NCBI RefSeq assembly: GCF_003030465.1
Contig: NZ_CP028339.1
Coordinates: 62,001-126,000, forward strand
Length of the DNA stretch: 64,000 bases
Source of the DNA: Thauera aromatica K172
Lineage (GTDB): Bacteria; Pseudomonadota; Gammaproteobacteria; Burkholderiales; Rhodocyclaceae
Reading direction: 5' to 3'
In this document: one piece after another, positions 19,001 through 26,327 of the stretch
Numbering within the stretch: the stretch's first letter is position 1
Layout of the letters: every line of letters starts with the position of its first letter
Notes under the pieces: model-generated
The model's input: only the letters and a program-made list of their open reading frames with translations
Told to the model about the DNA's origin: nothing
Database searches by the model: none
Translations under genes and position numbers: made by a program

Positions 19001-19128
19001 TGGCGCGCGCCGCGGATGCGGATGGCGTCGGCGACCGAGGCGGGGGCCGTCGAAACGGAAGAACCAAGCGGAATGTAGCGGGGTGCGGAGGCGGGCATGG
19101 GGAGCGAGGCGAAGGCGGAAGCCGCCAT
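13021..19128 (-). CDS. Tandem (double) UvrA, excinuclease ABC subunit A-like ATPase
   Basis: A 2035-residue protein made of two UvrA units in one chain, about twice the usual 940 residues. UvrA recognises DNA lesions in nucleotide excision repair. Four ABC nucleotide-binding sites are visible: Walker A motifs near residues 63 (GVSGSGKSS), 692, 1187 and 1700, each with an LSGGEAQR-type signature and a LDEP Walker B. Zinc-binding CxxC pairs occur in both halves (for example CRGCGKP and CDTCRGFGRV). The linker at about residues 1060-1145 and two other places (456-473, 905-950) hold low-complexity or palindrome-encoded sequence such as GRGDPAGRPYG that is not UvrA-like. The start is uncertain: the ATG at 19128 or one ten codons later. 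Double UvrAs occur in several proteobacteria beside an ordinary uvrA; their role is poorly defined. Confidence 0.88.
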   Translation of the reverse strand: MAASAFASLPMPASAPRYIPLGSSVSTAPASVADAIRIRGARQNNLRNLSLDLPLNRLTVVTGVSGSGKSSLVFDTLYAEGQRRYVETFSPYARQFLDRMDKPQVDRIEGVPPAIAIDQTNPVRTSRSTVGTMTELADHFKLLYARAAQLHCRGCGKPVRRDSAASIAADLRARAAAEGDPRLVVCFPLTVPANFSEEEVTGLLAAQGYTRIQERLAGAGAEGQDVLQVVQDRFRASSAEDARLAEALETALARGHGRLSVHASGAGVASEHTPDEAVWRYSSGLHCADCDIHYSEATPGLFSFNSPIGACDTCRGFGRVIGVDFGLVVPDESKTLAEGAIKPWQTESYRECQEDLAKMAKKAGVAMDIPVRDLPPEHRQWLFEGDPKWKNWDSSWPRYWYGVRHFFDWLESKAYKMHIRVLLSRYRSYTECPACHGARLKPDALLWRLPAGDRGKLGTDHDFRGKRGLSPISGLAIHELMAMPVDRIRDAISALHIPGVPDEATALVLGEIRSRLAYLADVGLGYLTLDRQSRTLSGGEVQRINLTTALGTSLVNTLFVLDEPSIGLHPRDIGRILGVMTRLRDAGNTLVVVEHDPQVMVAADALLEIGPGPGERGGNIVARGTPAEIAANPDSVTGPWLAGQKRIDVDRPPRPVDTDTPRLKLVGARQHNLRDLSVGFPLRRLTCLTGVSGSGKSTLIQDVLFPALAKHFGEAAESPGAFDRLEDVDNLRGVVMVDQSPIGKSSRSNPVSYVGAWDPIRALFAALPEARQRGYTPGTFSFNAGHGRCPTCTGSGFEHVEMQFLSDVWLRCPDCDGKRYRPEVLELQWNGLSVADVLALTVHEALDVFGEHPKVLAALAPLADVGLDYLRLGQPVPTLSGGEAQRLKLAGHLAEAAQRKPVRKASAVDKSVDKVGETGNAADGRGDPAGRPYGAHASAASENRRWPPISPLAEAAAPGLLFLFDEPTTGLHFEDVAKLLGAFDKLLQAGHSLIVIEHNLDVIAAADWIIDLGPEGGEEGGEIVVEGPPATVRAHPNSHTGAALRDYAEALREIGARQAGTAAGGRGDPAGRPYGHGFVTGTGTGSTGVETGGAGMGTDGAGTGTGKPGMETDDAWTETGGTGMETATPSGGGDPPGRPHIAAEARAQYRVAAPAIEIRHAREHNLKNVSLQIPRDRFTVITGLSGSGKSTLAFDIVFGEGQRRYLESLNAYARQFVQPASRPDVDGLFGIPPTVAIEQRTSRGGRKSTVATLTEIHPFLRLMYVKLGTQFCPDCEVPVTPQSFEAIVAQLQRELRGASVEVLAPLVVNRKGLYTDLAKWARAKGHAQLRVDGDYLPTAKWPRLDRYKEHNIELPAGRVVVQPEHEATLRALVEQALEIGKGVIKVLDTGTPGAAPITFSTLRACPSCGSGFPEPDPRLFSYNAKHGWCPKCYGTGLKTAARIEDPDALDLGDAEEVIVSDEPCPACAGARLNPVARAVRFRDLGLHQLAAWPVDKAAAFFADLALSARETDIARDLVSEIRGRLAFLQHVGLGYLALDRAAPTLSGGEAQRIRLAAQLGSNLRGVCYILDEPTIGLHPRDNRLLLDTLEALRDRGNTLLVVEHDEDTIRRADHVIDLGPGAGVRGGRVVAEGRIDDLLNAPESATGECFRHPLQHPLRPRRAVADEHAAIRIEGANLHNLRALSVRIPLARLTVVTGVSGSGKSSLARDVIHANLRARLGDPEATRARRRGQAQPDEVDQALVGCKALHGWQQVGRVLEVDQTPIGKTPRSCPATYVGFWDAVRKLFADTFDARTRGWNASRFSFNTGAGRCPVCDGAGQTTVEMSFLPDVKTPCEGCGGARFNAETLSVRWKDRTVAEVLAMAVDEAVDFFSAHPAIAHPLQLLQDVGLGYLTLGQPSPTLSGGEAQRIKLVTELAKVRRRPGDAEDTGGVPLPADKHSLYVLDEPTVGLHMADVDKLIRVLHRLTDAGHTVLVIEHDLDVIAEADWLIDLGPEGGDGGGRVVAEGPPEVAMAAPESHTGRHLREFLAQRRPG
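15709..15737. repeat. Palindromic element A inside the double uvrA
   Basis: GTGGGGGCGACCC and GGGTCGCCCCCAC are perfect 13-base arms around a GGC loop. The element is translated in frame (residues ~1131-1140, GGGDPPGRPH) in the linker between the two UvrA halves. It is the same family as elements B and C, with two compensating base changes. Confidence 0.85.
15765..15900. repeat. Degenerate minisatellite in the uvrA linker
   Basis: Runs of imperfect units containing GGAAACCGGCGG-like segments (minus strand) encode a Gly/Thr-rich stretch (TGTGSTGVETGGAGMGTDG and so on, residues about 1077-1122). It lies between palindromic elements A and B and looks like an expanded, unstructured spacer. Confidence 0.7.
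15907..15935. repeat. Palindromic element B inside the double uvrA
   Basis: GTAGGGGCGACCC and GGGTCGCCCCTAC are perfect 13-base arms with a GCC loop, translated as GRGDPAGRPYG at residues ~1065-1074. It is identical over all 29 bases to element C, 423 bases away. Confidence 0.88.
16281..16303. repeat. Palindrome within the uvrA insert
   Basis: AAATCGGCG and CGCCGATTT are perfect 9-base arms with a GCCAG loop, and the similarity extends to a GGGGA/TTTTCC flank. It encodes ENRRWPPIS (residues ~943-950) inside the extra segment between the ABC signature and Walker B of the first UvrA half. Confidence 0.6.
16330..16358. repeat. Palindromic element C inside the double uvrA
   Basis: An exact 29-base copy of element B (13-base arms, GCC loop), again read in the frame giving GRGDPAGRPYG (residues ~924-933). 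It sits between the LSGGEAQRLKLAGHLAEAA signature and the LFLFDEPTTGLH Walker B motif. Confidence 0.88.
17712..17763. repeat. Long palindromic element D inside the double uvrA
   Basis: Perfect 19-base arms (AAATTGGGGACAGACCACG and its reverse complement) enclose a TTTCCGCGGAAA centre, itself a palindrome. It is translated in frame at residues 456-473 within the first UvrA half (KLGTDHDFRGKRGLSPISG). Sequences of this type (ggggacagaccacg) resemble repeats I recall near REP-associated tyrosine transposases in proteobacteria; that link is from memory. Confidence 0.85.
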
Positions 19129-19166
19129 TTTAGGCGGCGGGGGCGCGTCTCGGACTCATGGGGGAC

Positions 19167-20663
19167 TCAGTTCTGCAGATTCAGATGCGTCCGACCGGCA
19201 GCGGTCAGGCGGTATTGTTGCAGGCGGCTGTTGGGTTTGTCGGGCAGGGTGTGGGCGATGAGCCCGGCGTCGAGCAGGCGGCGTACGCCGCGGTTCAGTG
19301 CCCCACTCACGGAGGGAAGGCCGAGCCGGCCAGCCAATTCGGCCTTGCTCAGCGCGCCTGCGCTCAAGGCCACCAGAATGCGCCGCGCCTGCGACTCTGC
19401 CCCCGACTCTGCCCCCGACTCTGCCCCCGACTCGCCCCCCGACTCTGGCTGCGACCCGGCCTCGGTCTGGCCGGCCGTCGCGCCATCTGCCAGCGGCGGC
19501 AGCATCACCGTCACGCGAAAGATTGATTCCTCGCGCAGGATCGGATCCTGTCCACCGAAGGCACGGGCGTACCTGAACAGGTTGCGCACGCCCGAACCCA
19601 GCTCCTCGGCCCACTGCATCTCGCGGAACACGCGGGCGATGGCCGGGTTCTTCGGCGAGGGCGCGAAGTCGTCCGGGCGCAGCAGGCCCAGGCCATGGGG
19701 GTTGTTGCTGTTCTCGGTGAGCACCCGGTCGCGCAGGATGATCAGCTTGGCCGGGAAGGGGTTGAGGTATTCGCGGTGGATCAGCAGGTTGGCCACCACC
19801 TCGCGGAAGATGCGGTCGCGCAGGCTGACGCGTCGGCTGCCCTCCAGGTAGAAGGGGTCGGCGATGTGCTTGTTCACGAAAGCCATCAGCCGGTCGTAGC
19901 TTTCCAGCAGGTTGGTGCGGATGTCGTCGCGGTCGTCGTAGCGGTCGAGGTCATGCACGCGCAGGATGGCGTCGGTGCGGTGGTGCGGGACCACGCCCAG
20001 CACCACCTCGTCGCGGCCGAACAGCAGGGCGCCGGCCATCGAGATGCCTTCGGCGCCGGTCTGGTAGTCGCGCTGGTACAGGCGGGCGCTTTTCAGCAAC
20101 TCCAGGTCGTCCAGCTCGGCCCAGGGGTGGCCGGCGCGTTGCAGGCGCACATTGCGGCGCACGCGCTCGATCAGATCGCTGCGCAGGTCGGTGAGGCGGA
20201 TGTGCGGAAAGATGCGGTTCTCGCTGTAGCCGACCTGCTTGCGCAGGTACAGCTCGGCCAGCAGCTGGCCGTGGCCGGTGATGTCGAAGTCGCCATCCTC
20301 GTTGCGGCTGTAGATGCGCTGGTTGCAGCTGTGCACCTGCGAGCTTTCCGGCACGCTCAGCACCAGCAAGGTCTGCCCCTCCAGCTCCACCGGCTCGGCC
20401 ACCAGCGGCATCGGCGGGTTGATCTTCTGTGGGTTGTGCAGGGTGTTGGCGAGGTCCTTGCGCATCTGCGCCAGCGCCTCGGGGGCGATGCCGGTCACCG
20501 TGCCGTCGTCCGCCGCGCCCAGCACCAGGGTGCCGCCGCGCTGGTTGAGGAAGGCGCAGATGGTTTCGTAGGTGTCGCGGTTGAGCGCTTCGCGGGCGCG
20601 CTTGAACTCGACGGTCAGCCCCTCGCCACCGCGCAGCAGTTGGGCCAGATGTTCTGGAGTCAT
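19167..20663 (-). CDS. AlbA_2 (Schlafen-type) domain / ATPase-fold / winged-helix protein
   Basis: A 498-residue protein often annotated as a RecG-like or putative DNA-binding regulator. The N-terminal AlbA_2 domain (about 12-130) starts with EGLTVEFKRA and contains GGTLVLGAADDGTVTG. A GHKL-like HATPase_c_4 region follows (about 280-390: FREVVANLLIHREY, GLGLLRPDDF, GSGVRNLFRY). After a Glu-Ser-Gly-Ala tandem repeat (12-bp units, 19383-19440) comes a C-terminal winged helix (ALSKAELAGRLGLPSVSGALN). Such proteins are seen as regulators and in mobile or defence-related neighbourhoods. The ATG overlaps the stop of the upstream gene by four bases. The exact function is unknown. Confidence 0.82.
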   Translation of the reverse strand: MTPEHLAQLLRGGEGLTVEFKRAREALNRDTYETICAFLNQRGGTLVLGAADDGTVTGIAPEALAQMRKDLANTLHNPQKINPPMPLVAEPVELEGQTLLVLSVPESSQVHSCNQRIYSRNEDGDFDITGHGQLLAELYLRKQVGYSENRIFPHIRLTDLRSDLIERVRRNVRLQRAGHPWAELDDLELLKSARLYQRDYQTGAEGISMAGALLFGRDEVVLGVVPHHRTDAILRVHDLDRYDDRDDIRTNLLESYDRLMAFVNKHIADPFYLEGSRRVSLRDRIFREVVANLLIHREYLNPFPAKLIILRDRVLTENSNNPHGLGLLRPDDFAPSPKNPAIARVFREMQWAEELGSGVRNLFRYARAFGGQDPILREESIFRVTVMLPPLADGATAGQTEAGSQPESGGESGAESGAESGAESQARRILVALSAGALSKAELAGRLGLPSVSGALNRGVRRLLDAGLIAHTLPDKPNSRLQQYRLTAAGRTHLNLQN

Positions 20664-21175
20664 GCCTCGGCCCTGTGCGGACAGCCGTGCCTTGCGGTGG
20701 GTTGTTTGGCTGGGTGTTCGGTGCGGATGCGCTCCGTGTCGGGTGTGACACCTTTTCGGGCGGTAACGCTGAAGGGTGGGTTGAGCAAGGCATGCAGCGC
20801 CTGCTGCCAGCTCTTGATGGCCTCTGGATCGTCCTGGCCGGGTGCCCCCACACGTCTTGCAAATGCAAGCATTCGCTCGGCCAGGTCTTCGGCAAATGCA
20901 ACCGGCACGCCGACTTGACGCAGATACTCGGCCGCCATGTAGTGATTGCCGGACTTCTTGGGGAACCTCAGTAGCTCAATGGTTGTTCGGATCGCAGGAG
21001 AGAGAAAGTCCCGGAGCAGTCCGAGGAAGGGAACGTCGCTTCCCTTAATTCTCAATCGAAGCTGTTCTTCGGCGACTGATATGGTTTGCAGGCTCATCTC
21101 GCTGGGTTCCAGACTGTTGTGTGGCGACTTGATCACTGGAATCGTTGCAGTACAGACTGCTTGGTGGGATGTCAT
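20660..21175 (-). CDS. Unknown protein co-translated with the AlbA_2 protein
   Basis: About 171 residues from the ATG at 21175, or 145 from the ATG at 21097; neither start has a strong ribosome binding site. The middle part (LLRDFLSPAIRTTIELLRFP and HYMAAEYLRQVGVPVAFAED) is helical and soluble; the tail is Arg/His/Pro-rich and probably disordered. I do not recognise the family. The stop overlaps the AlbA_2 gene's start as ATGA, so the two are translationally coupled and probably act together. Base composition is clearly less GC-rich than the neighbours, which suggests recent acquisition. Confidence 0.6.
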   Translation of the reverse strand: MTSHQAVCTATIPVIKSPHNSLEPSEMSLQTISVAEEQLRLRIKGSDVPFLGLLRDFLSPAIRTTIELLRFPKKSGNHYMAAEYLRQVGVPVAFAEDLAERMLAFARRVGAPGQDDPEAIKSWQQALHALLNPPFSVTARKGVTPDTERIRTEHPAKQPTARHGCPHRAEA

Positions 21176-21430
21176 TATCCATGTTGCACGCCCTCGTAAC
21201 ATATGGAATGCATACCACTTTGGAGACATTCTTCCTGGTTCTCGCTGCAAGGTGGGCAGCAGCAGGCGGCTCACTCAGCCACCGTGCGCATCCAGCCGCG
21301 CACGGCCACACATCCGGAAAATCTGGCATCGAATTTGCTGTGATAAATTCCGTATCGCACCGGGATCTGCCGCAGTGGCCCCCGAGCTCACGACCACGCC
21401 TGAACCGACCTGCCGTTCGATCCCTCTTCG

Positions 21431-24340
21431 ATGCTGCTCGCCGCCCTCATTTTCCTTCCTTTCCTCGGCAGCATCGTCGCCGCCCTGATGCCGCAGGGCG
21501 CCCGCAACTACGAGTCCTGGCTGGCGATCGCGGTGGCGGTGGGGGGGATGGCGATCGTCGGGACGCTGTTTCCGCAGATCGCCGGCGGCGAGGTCGTGCG
21601 CGAGGAGTTCGCCTGGCTGCCGGCGAACGGGCTGAACTTCGTGCTGCGGGTCGATGGCCTGGCGTGGGTGTTCGCCATGCTGGTGCTGGCGATCGGGCTG
21701 CTGGTGGTTCTCTACGCGCGCTACTACATGTCGCCGGAAGATCCGGTGCCACGCTTCTTCGCTTTCCTGCTCGCCTTCATGGGCTCGATGCTGGGGGTGG
21801 TGCTGTCGGGCAACCTGGTGCAGCTGGTGGTGTTCTGGGAACTCACCAGCCTCACCTCCTTCCTGCTGATCGGTTACTGGCACCACCGCGCCGACGCCCG
21901 CCGCGGTGCGCGCATGGCGTTCACGGTGACCGCGACCGGCGGCCTGTGCCTGCTCGCCGGGGTGCTGGTGCTCGGCCACATCGTCGGCAGCTACGACCTC
22001 GACACGGTGCTCGCCGCCGGTGACGCCGTCCGCGCTCACGACCTCTACCGGCCCGCCCTGGTGCTGATCGCGCTCGGTGCGCTGACCAAGAGCGCCCAGT
22101 TCCCCTTCCACTTCTGGCTGCCGCACGCGATGGCGGCGCCCACCCCGGTGTCGGCCTACCTGCACTCGGCGACGATGGTGAAGGCGGGGGTGTTCCTCCT
22201 CGTGCGCTTGTGGCCGGCGCTCGCGGGCACGCCGGAATGGACCTGGATCGTCGGTGGCGCAGGGGTGTGCACCCTGCTGATCGGTGCCTTCGTCGCCATC
22301 TTCCAGCACGACCTCAAGGGCCTGCTGGCCTACTCGACGATCAGCCACCTCGGCCTGATCACGGTGCTGATCGGTATCGGCACGCCGCTGGCGATCGTCG
22401 CGGCGATCTTCCACATCCTCAACCACGCCACCTTCAAGGCCTCGCTGTTCATGGCCGCGGGCATCATCGACCATGAATCGGGCACCCGCGACCTGCGCCT
22501 GCTGCGCGGCCTGCGCCATTCGTTGCCGGTGACCGCGACGCTGGCGATCGTCGCCAGCGCGGCGATGGCGGGGGTACCGCTGCTGAACGGCTTCCTGTCC
22601 AAGGAAATGTTCTTCGCCGAGACGCTGCACGTCGGCGGCGATCGCAACTGGTGGATGTCTTACGCCGCGGTGGCGATGGGCATGTTCAGCGTGGCCTACT
22701 CGCTGCGCTTCATTTCGGTGTTCTTCGGCGCGCCGGCGCAGGGCTTGCCGCGCGAGCCGCACGAACCGCCGCGCTGGATGCGCTTTCCGGTCGAACTGCT
22801 GGTGCTCGCCTGCCTCGTCGTCGGCATTGCCCCCGGGATCAGCATCGGGCCGCTGCTGCACCTCGCGGTGGTGGCGACCCTGGGCGAGGCAACGCCGGAC
22901 TACGACCTGGCGGTGTGGCACGGCGTGAACCTGCCGCTGCTGATGAGCGTGGGCGCGCTCGTCGGCGGGGTGCTGCTGTACGCGGTGCTGCGCCGCCACT
23001 TCGACCTCGCGCAGCGCGAGCGCGTGCCGCTGATTCACCGCTTCAACGGCGCCCAGGCTTACGAGACCACCATGCTGCAGCTCACCCGCAGCGCGGAGTG
23101 GCTGCTGCACCGCGTCGGCACGCGCCGGCTGCAGCCGCAGTTGCTGCTGATGATGATGGCGCTGCTGGGGATGCCGCTGCTGCTCGCCGGCGCGCCGCCG
23201 GCGTGGACCGCGGTCCCGCGGCAGGGCTTCGATCCGCTCTTCGCCGGAGTCTGGGCGATCGGCGCCGGCTGCGCCGTGGCCGGGGCGTGGATGGCGAAAT
23301 ACCACCGCCTCGCCGCGCTCACGCTCGTCGGTGGCACCGGCATCGTCACCGCGGCGACCTTCCTGTGGCTGTCGGCGCCCGACCTCGCGCTGACCCAGCT
23401 GATGGTGGAGACGGTGACCACGGTGCTGATCCTGCTCGGCCTACGCTGGCTGCCGCCGCGGATCGAGTCGATCGCCGGCCCGGTCCAGCCGCTGTGGCGG
23501 GTGTGGGCGCGCCGTGCGCGCGACCTCGCGCTCGCGCTCGGTGGCGGCGCGGCGCTGGCGGCGCTGACCTATGCGGTGCTGGTGCACCCGGCCTCGGACA
23601 CGATCGCCGACTTCTTCCTCCTCAACGCCCTCGGCGGCGGCGGCGGCAGCAACGTGGTGAACGTGCTGCTGGTGGACTTCCGCAGCTTCGATACCCTGGG
23701 CGAGATCACCGTCCTCGCCATCGTCGCGCTCACCGTCTATGCCCTGCTGCGCCGCTTCCGCCCCGCGCCCGAGAGCGCGGGCATTCCGCCGCAGCAGCGC
23801 TTCGAGGCCGACCCGGCGAGCGGGCAGAGCCCCGCCGAGCAGGCCAACAGCGGCTACCTGCTGGTGGCAGGCATCTATCTGCGCCTGCTGCTGCCCTTCA
23901 TGGGCGTGATCGCGGTGTATTTCTTCATGCGCGGCCACAACCTGCCGGGCGGCGGCTTCGTCGCCGGCCTCATCTTCGCGGTGGCGATCCTCGTCCAGTA
24001 CATGCTCGCCGGCACGGTGTGGGTCGAGAGCCACGTGCACCTGCGCCCGCACCGCTGGCTCGGCTTCGGCCTGCTGCTGGCGTGCGCCACCGGCCTCGGC
24101 GCCTGGCTGTTCGGCCATCCCTTCCTCACCACCCATACCGCCCATGTGGACTGGCCGCTGGTGGGCGAGCTGCACCTGCCGAGCGCCTTCGTGTTCGACC
24201 TCGGGGTGTTCGCGGCGGTGGTCGGGACCACGATGCTGATGCTGGTGGCGCTCGCCCACCAGTCGCTGCGCGCGCATCGCCAGCCCGGCGAGGAAGCGGC
24301 GGCGGACGGACCGGCGGCGGCGGACGGGGGGAGGGCTTGA
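21431..24340 (+). CDS. mrpA: Mrp/Pha cation:proton antiporter subunit A fused to B
   Basis: A 969-residue multi-spanning membrane protein. The N-terminal two thirds is an NuoL-like antiporter module with Glu137 (FWELTSLTSF), Lys220 (GALTKSAQFPFHFWLPHAM) and Lys251, residues of the proton path in complex I-type antiporters. From about residue 810 (GYLLVAGIYLRLLLPFMG, then RGHNLPGGGFVAGL) an MnhB domain is fused, as in PhaAB of rhizobia, so no separate mrpB exists. The complex exchanges Na+ or K+ for protons across the inner membrane. It is the first gene of the operon and its stop overlaps the next start (TGATG). Confidence 0.92.
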   Translation: MLLAALIFLPFLGSIVAALMPQGARNYESWLAIAVAVGGMAIVGTLFPQIAGGEVVREEFAWLPANGLNFVLRVDGLAWVFAMLVLAIGLLVVLYARYYMSPEDPVPRFFAFLLAFMGSMLGVVLSGNLVQLVVFWELTSLTSFLLIGYWHHRADARRGARMAFTVTATGGLCLLAGVLVLGHIVGSYDLDTVLAAGDAVRAHDLYRPALVLIALGALTKSAQFPFHFWLPHAMAAPTPVSAYLHSATMVKAGVFLLVRLWPALAGTPEWTWIVGGAGVCTLLIGAFVAIFQHDLKGLLAYSTISHLGLITVLIGIGTPLAIVAAIFHILNHATFKASLFMAAGIIDHESGTRDLRLLRGLRHSLPVTATLAIVASAAMAGVPLLNGFLSKEMFFAETLHVGGDRNWWMSYAAVAMGMFSVAYSLRFISVFFGAPAQGLPREPHEPPRWMRFPVELLVLACLVVGIAPGISIGPLLHLAVVATLGEATPDYDLAVWHGVNLPLLMSVGALVGGVLLYAVLRRHFDLAQRERVPLIHRFNGAQAYETTMLQLTRSAEWLLHRVGTRRLQPQLLLMMMALLGMPLLLAGAPPAWTAVPRQGFDPLFAGVWAIGAGCAVAGAWMAKYHRLAALTLVGGTGIVTAATFLWLSAPDLALTQLMVETVTTVLILLGLRWLPPRIESIAGPVQPLWRVWARRARDLALALGGGAALAALTYAVLVHPASDTIADFFLLNALGGGGGSNVVNVLLVDFRSFDTLGEITVLAIVALTVYALLRRFRPAPESAGIPPQQRFEADPASGQSPAEQANSGYLLVAGIYLRLLLPFMGVIAVYFFMRGHNLPGGGFVAGLIFAVAILVQYMLAGTVWVESHVHLRPHRWLGFGLLLACATGLGAWLFGHPFLTTHTAHVDWPLVGELHLPSAFVFDLGVFAAVVGTTMLMLVALAHQSLRAHRQPGEEAAADGPAAADGGRA

Positions 24341-24681
24341 TGGAAGCGGTGTTTGCGATCGCCGTCGGCGTGGTGTTCGGCGCGGGGATCTGGCTGATTC
24401 TGCGCCCGCGCACGTTCCAGCTCATCATCGGGCTGCTGCTGATGTCCTACGCGGTCAATCTGTTCATCTTCGCGATGGGGCGGCTGTGGGTGGACAAGCC
24501 CCCGATCACGCCCGCCCCGGGCATTGATCCGGCGCAGTTCGCCGACCCGCTGCCGCAGGGCCTGGTGCTGACCGCGATCGTGATCGGCTTCGCCACCACC
24601 GCGCTCTACCTGGTGCTGATGATCGGCGCGCGCGGGCTGTCGGGCAGCGACCACGTCGATGGCGAGGAGCCGCAGCAATGA
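24340..24681 (+). CDS. mrpC: Mrp antiporter subunit C
   Basis: A 113-residue NuoK-like small membrane subunit with three predicted membrane helices, including RPRTFQLIIGLLLMSYAVNL and GLVLTAIVIGFATTALYL. The start overlaps the mrpA stop by one base and the end overlaps mrpD by four, so translation is coupled across the operon. It helps form the antiporter membrane core. Confidence 0.92.
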   Translation: MEAVFAIAVGVVFGAGIWLILRPRTFQLIIGLLLMSYAVNLFIFAMGRLWVDKPPITPAPGIDPAQFADPLPQGLVLTAIVIGFATTALYLVLMIGARGLSGSDHVDGEEPQQ

Positions 24682-26327
24682 GCGTGCTGCCCTGGCTCAA
24701 CCACCTCATCATCGTCCCCGTGCTGCTGCCGCTGATGGTGGGGGCGCTGATGATCCCGATCCACCAGAAGCGCCACGGGCTCAAGTTCGCCCTCGGCCTG
24801 GCGAGCGGGGTGCTGCTGTGGGTGGTTGCAGTCGCGCTGCTGGTGCTGGCCGACGGCGGCCACTGGCCGGGCGGCATCGGCGTATATCTGGCCGCCAACT
24901 GGGCGGCGCCGTTCGGCATCGCGCTGGTGGCCGACCGCCTCTCGGCGCTGATGCTGGTGCTCACCGCGACGATCGCGCTCGCCGTGCTGGTGTTCTCGGC
25001 GCGGCGCTGGGACCGCGTCGGGGTGAGCTTCCATCCGCTCTTCCAGTTCCTGCTGATGGGACTCAACGGCGCCTTTCTGACCCACGACCTGTTCAACCTT
25101 TTCGTCTTCTTCGAGGTCATGCTGGCGGCCTCTTACGGTCTCGTGCTGCACGGCTACAACCTGCGCCGGATCCAGGCCGGGATGCAGTACCTCGCGGTGA
25201 ACCTGGTGGCTTCGCTGCTGTTCCTGATCGGGGTGGCGCTGATCTACGCCGCCTCCGGCACGCTCAACATCGCCGACCTCGGCGCCCGCGTGGCCCTGCT
25301 CGGGGCGCAGGACGCCTGGCTGCTGCAGATCGGCGCAGTGGTGCTGGCGCTCGCGTTCCTGACCAAGGGCGCGATGTGGCCGCTCGGCTTCTGGCTACCC
25401 ACTACCTACGCTTCGGCTTCGGCACCGGTGGGGGCGATGCTGGTGCTGATGACCAAGGTCGGCGTGTATGCGGTGCTGCGGGTATGGCTGGCGGTGTTTG
25501 GCGCGGGGGACGCGGGCGGCGCGGGGGACGCTGCGCACGCCCTGCAAGGCTTCGGTTTCGCCGCGCTGACGGTCGGCGGCATGGCGACCCTGCTGTTCGG
25601 TGCGATCGGCATGCTGGCAAGCCAGGATGGCGGGCGCATGGCGGGCTACGGCGCGATCGTGTCCTCGGGCACGCTGCTCGCGGTAATCGGCCATTCGGGC
25701 GGCGCGGTGCTGGCTGCGGGGCTGTACTACCTGCTCGGCTCGACGCTGGCGATGGCGGCCTTCATGCTGCTGATCGAGCTCACCGAGCGCATCCGCCCGC
25801 CGGGCGCGGCGCTGATCGCGATCACGATGGAGGCGTTCGCGATCGAGGACAAGCCGGAGGACCCGGTCGGCGTCGGCATTCCCGGCACGCTCGCCTTCCT
25901 CGGCCTGAGCTTCGCCGCCTGCGCCCTGGTGATCGCGGGAATGCCGCCGCTGGCGGGCTTCGTCGCCAAGTTCAGCCTGTTCCACGCGATGCTCGCCGCG
26001 TCATCGGACAAGGTGCCGGCCATGACCTGGCTGCTGATCGCGCTGATGGTGATCGGCGGGCTGGCGGCGATCATCGCGCTGATGCGCCTGGGAGTGCGCA
26101 CCTTCTGGGCTGCGGGGGCAGTGACGCCGCCGCGCCTGCAGTTTTCCGAGGCGCTGCCGGTGGGCGCGCTGGTGATGCTGTGCGTGCTGCTGACGGTGCA
26201 GGCGGACACGGTGTTCGACTACCTCGGGCGCACCACCGACGGGCTGCTGCGCGGCGCCGACTACACCGTGCGCGTGCTCGGCGAGCCCACGGTGCAGCGG
26301 CTTCCCGCCGCCGAGGGGGGGCGATGA
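24678..26327 (+). CDS. mrpD: Mrp antiporter subunit D
   Basis: A 549-residue NuoM/N-like antiporter subunit with about 14 membrane segments. Key ion-path residues are Glu146 (FNLFVFFEVMLAASYG) and Lys230 (FLTKGAMWPLGFWLP). Together with subunit A it makes the cation and proton channels. It overlaps mrpC by four bases at its start and mrpE by four at its end. Confidence 0.93.
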   Translation: MSVLPWLNHLIIVPVLLPLMVGALMIPIHQKRHGLKFALGLASGVLLWVVAVALLVLADGGHWPGGIGVYLAANWAAPFGIALVADRLSALMLVLTATIALAVLVFSARRWDRVGVSFHPLFQFLLMGLNGAFLTHDLFNLFVFFEVMLAASYGLVLHGYNLRRIQAGMQYLAVNLVASLLFLIGVALIYAASGTLNIADLGARVALLGAQDAWLLQIGAVVLALAFLTKGAMWPLGFWLPTTYASASAPVGAMLVLMTKVGVYAVLRVWLAVFGAGDAGGAGDAAHALQGFGFAALTVGGMATLLFGAIGMLASQDGGRMAGYGAIVSSGTLLAVIGHSGGAVLAAGLYYLLGSTLAMAAFMLLIELTERIRPPGAALIAITMEAFAIEDKPEDPVGVGIPGTLAFLGLSFAACALVIAGMPPLAGFVAKFSLFHAMLAASSDKVPAMTWLLIALMVIGGLAAIIALMRLGVRTFWAAGAVTPPRLQFSEALPVGALVMLCVLLTVQADTVFDYLGRTTDGLLRGADYTVRVLGEPTVQRLPAAEGGR

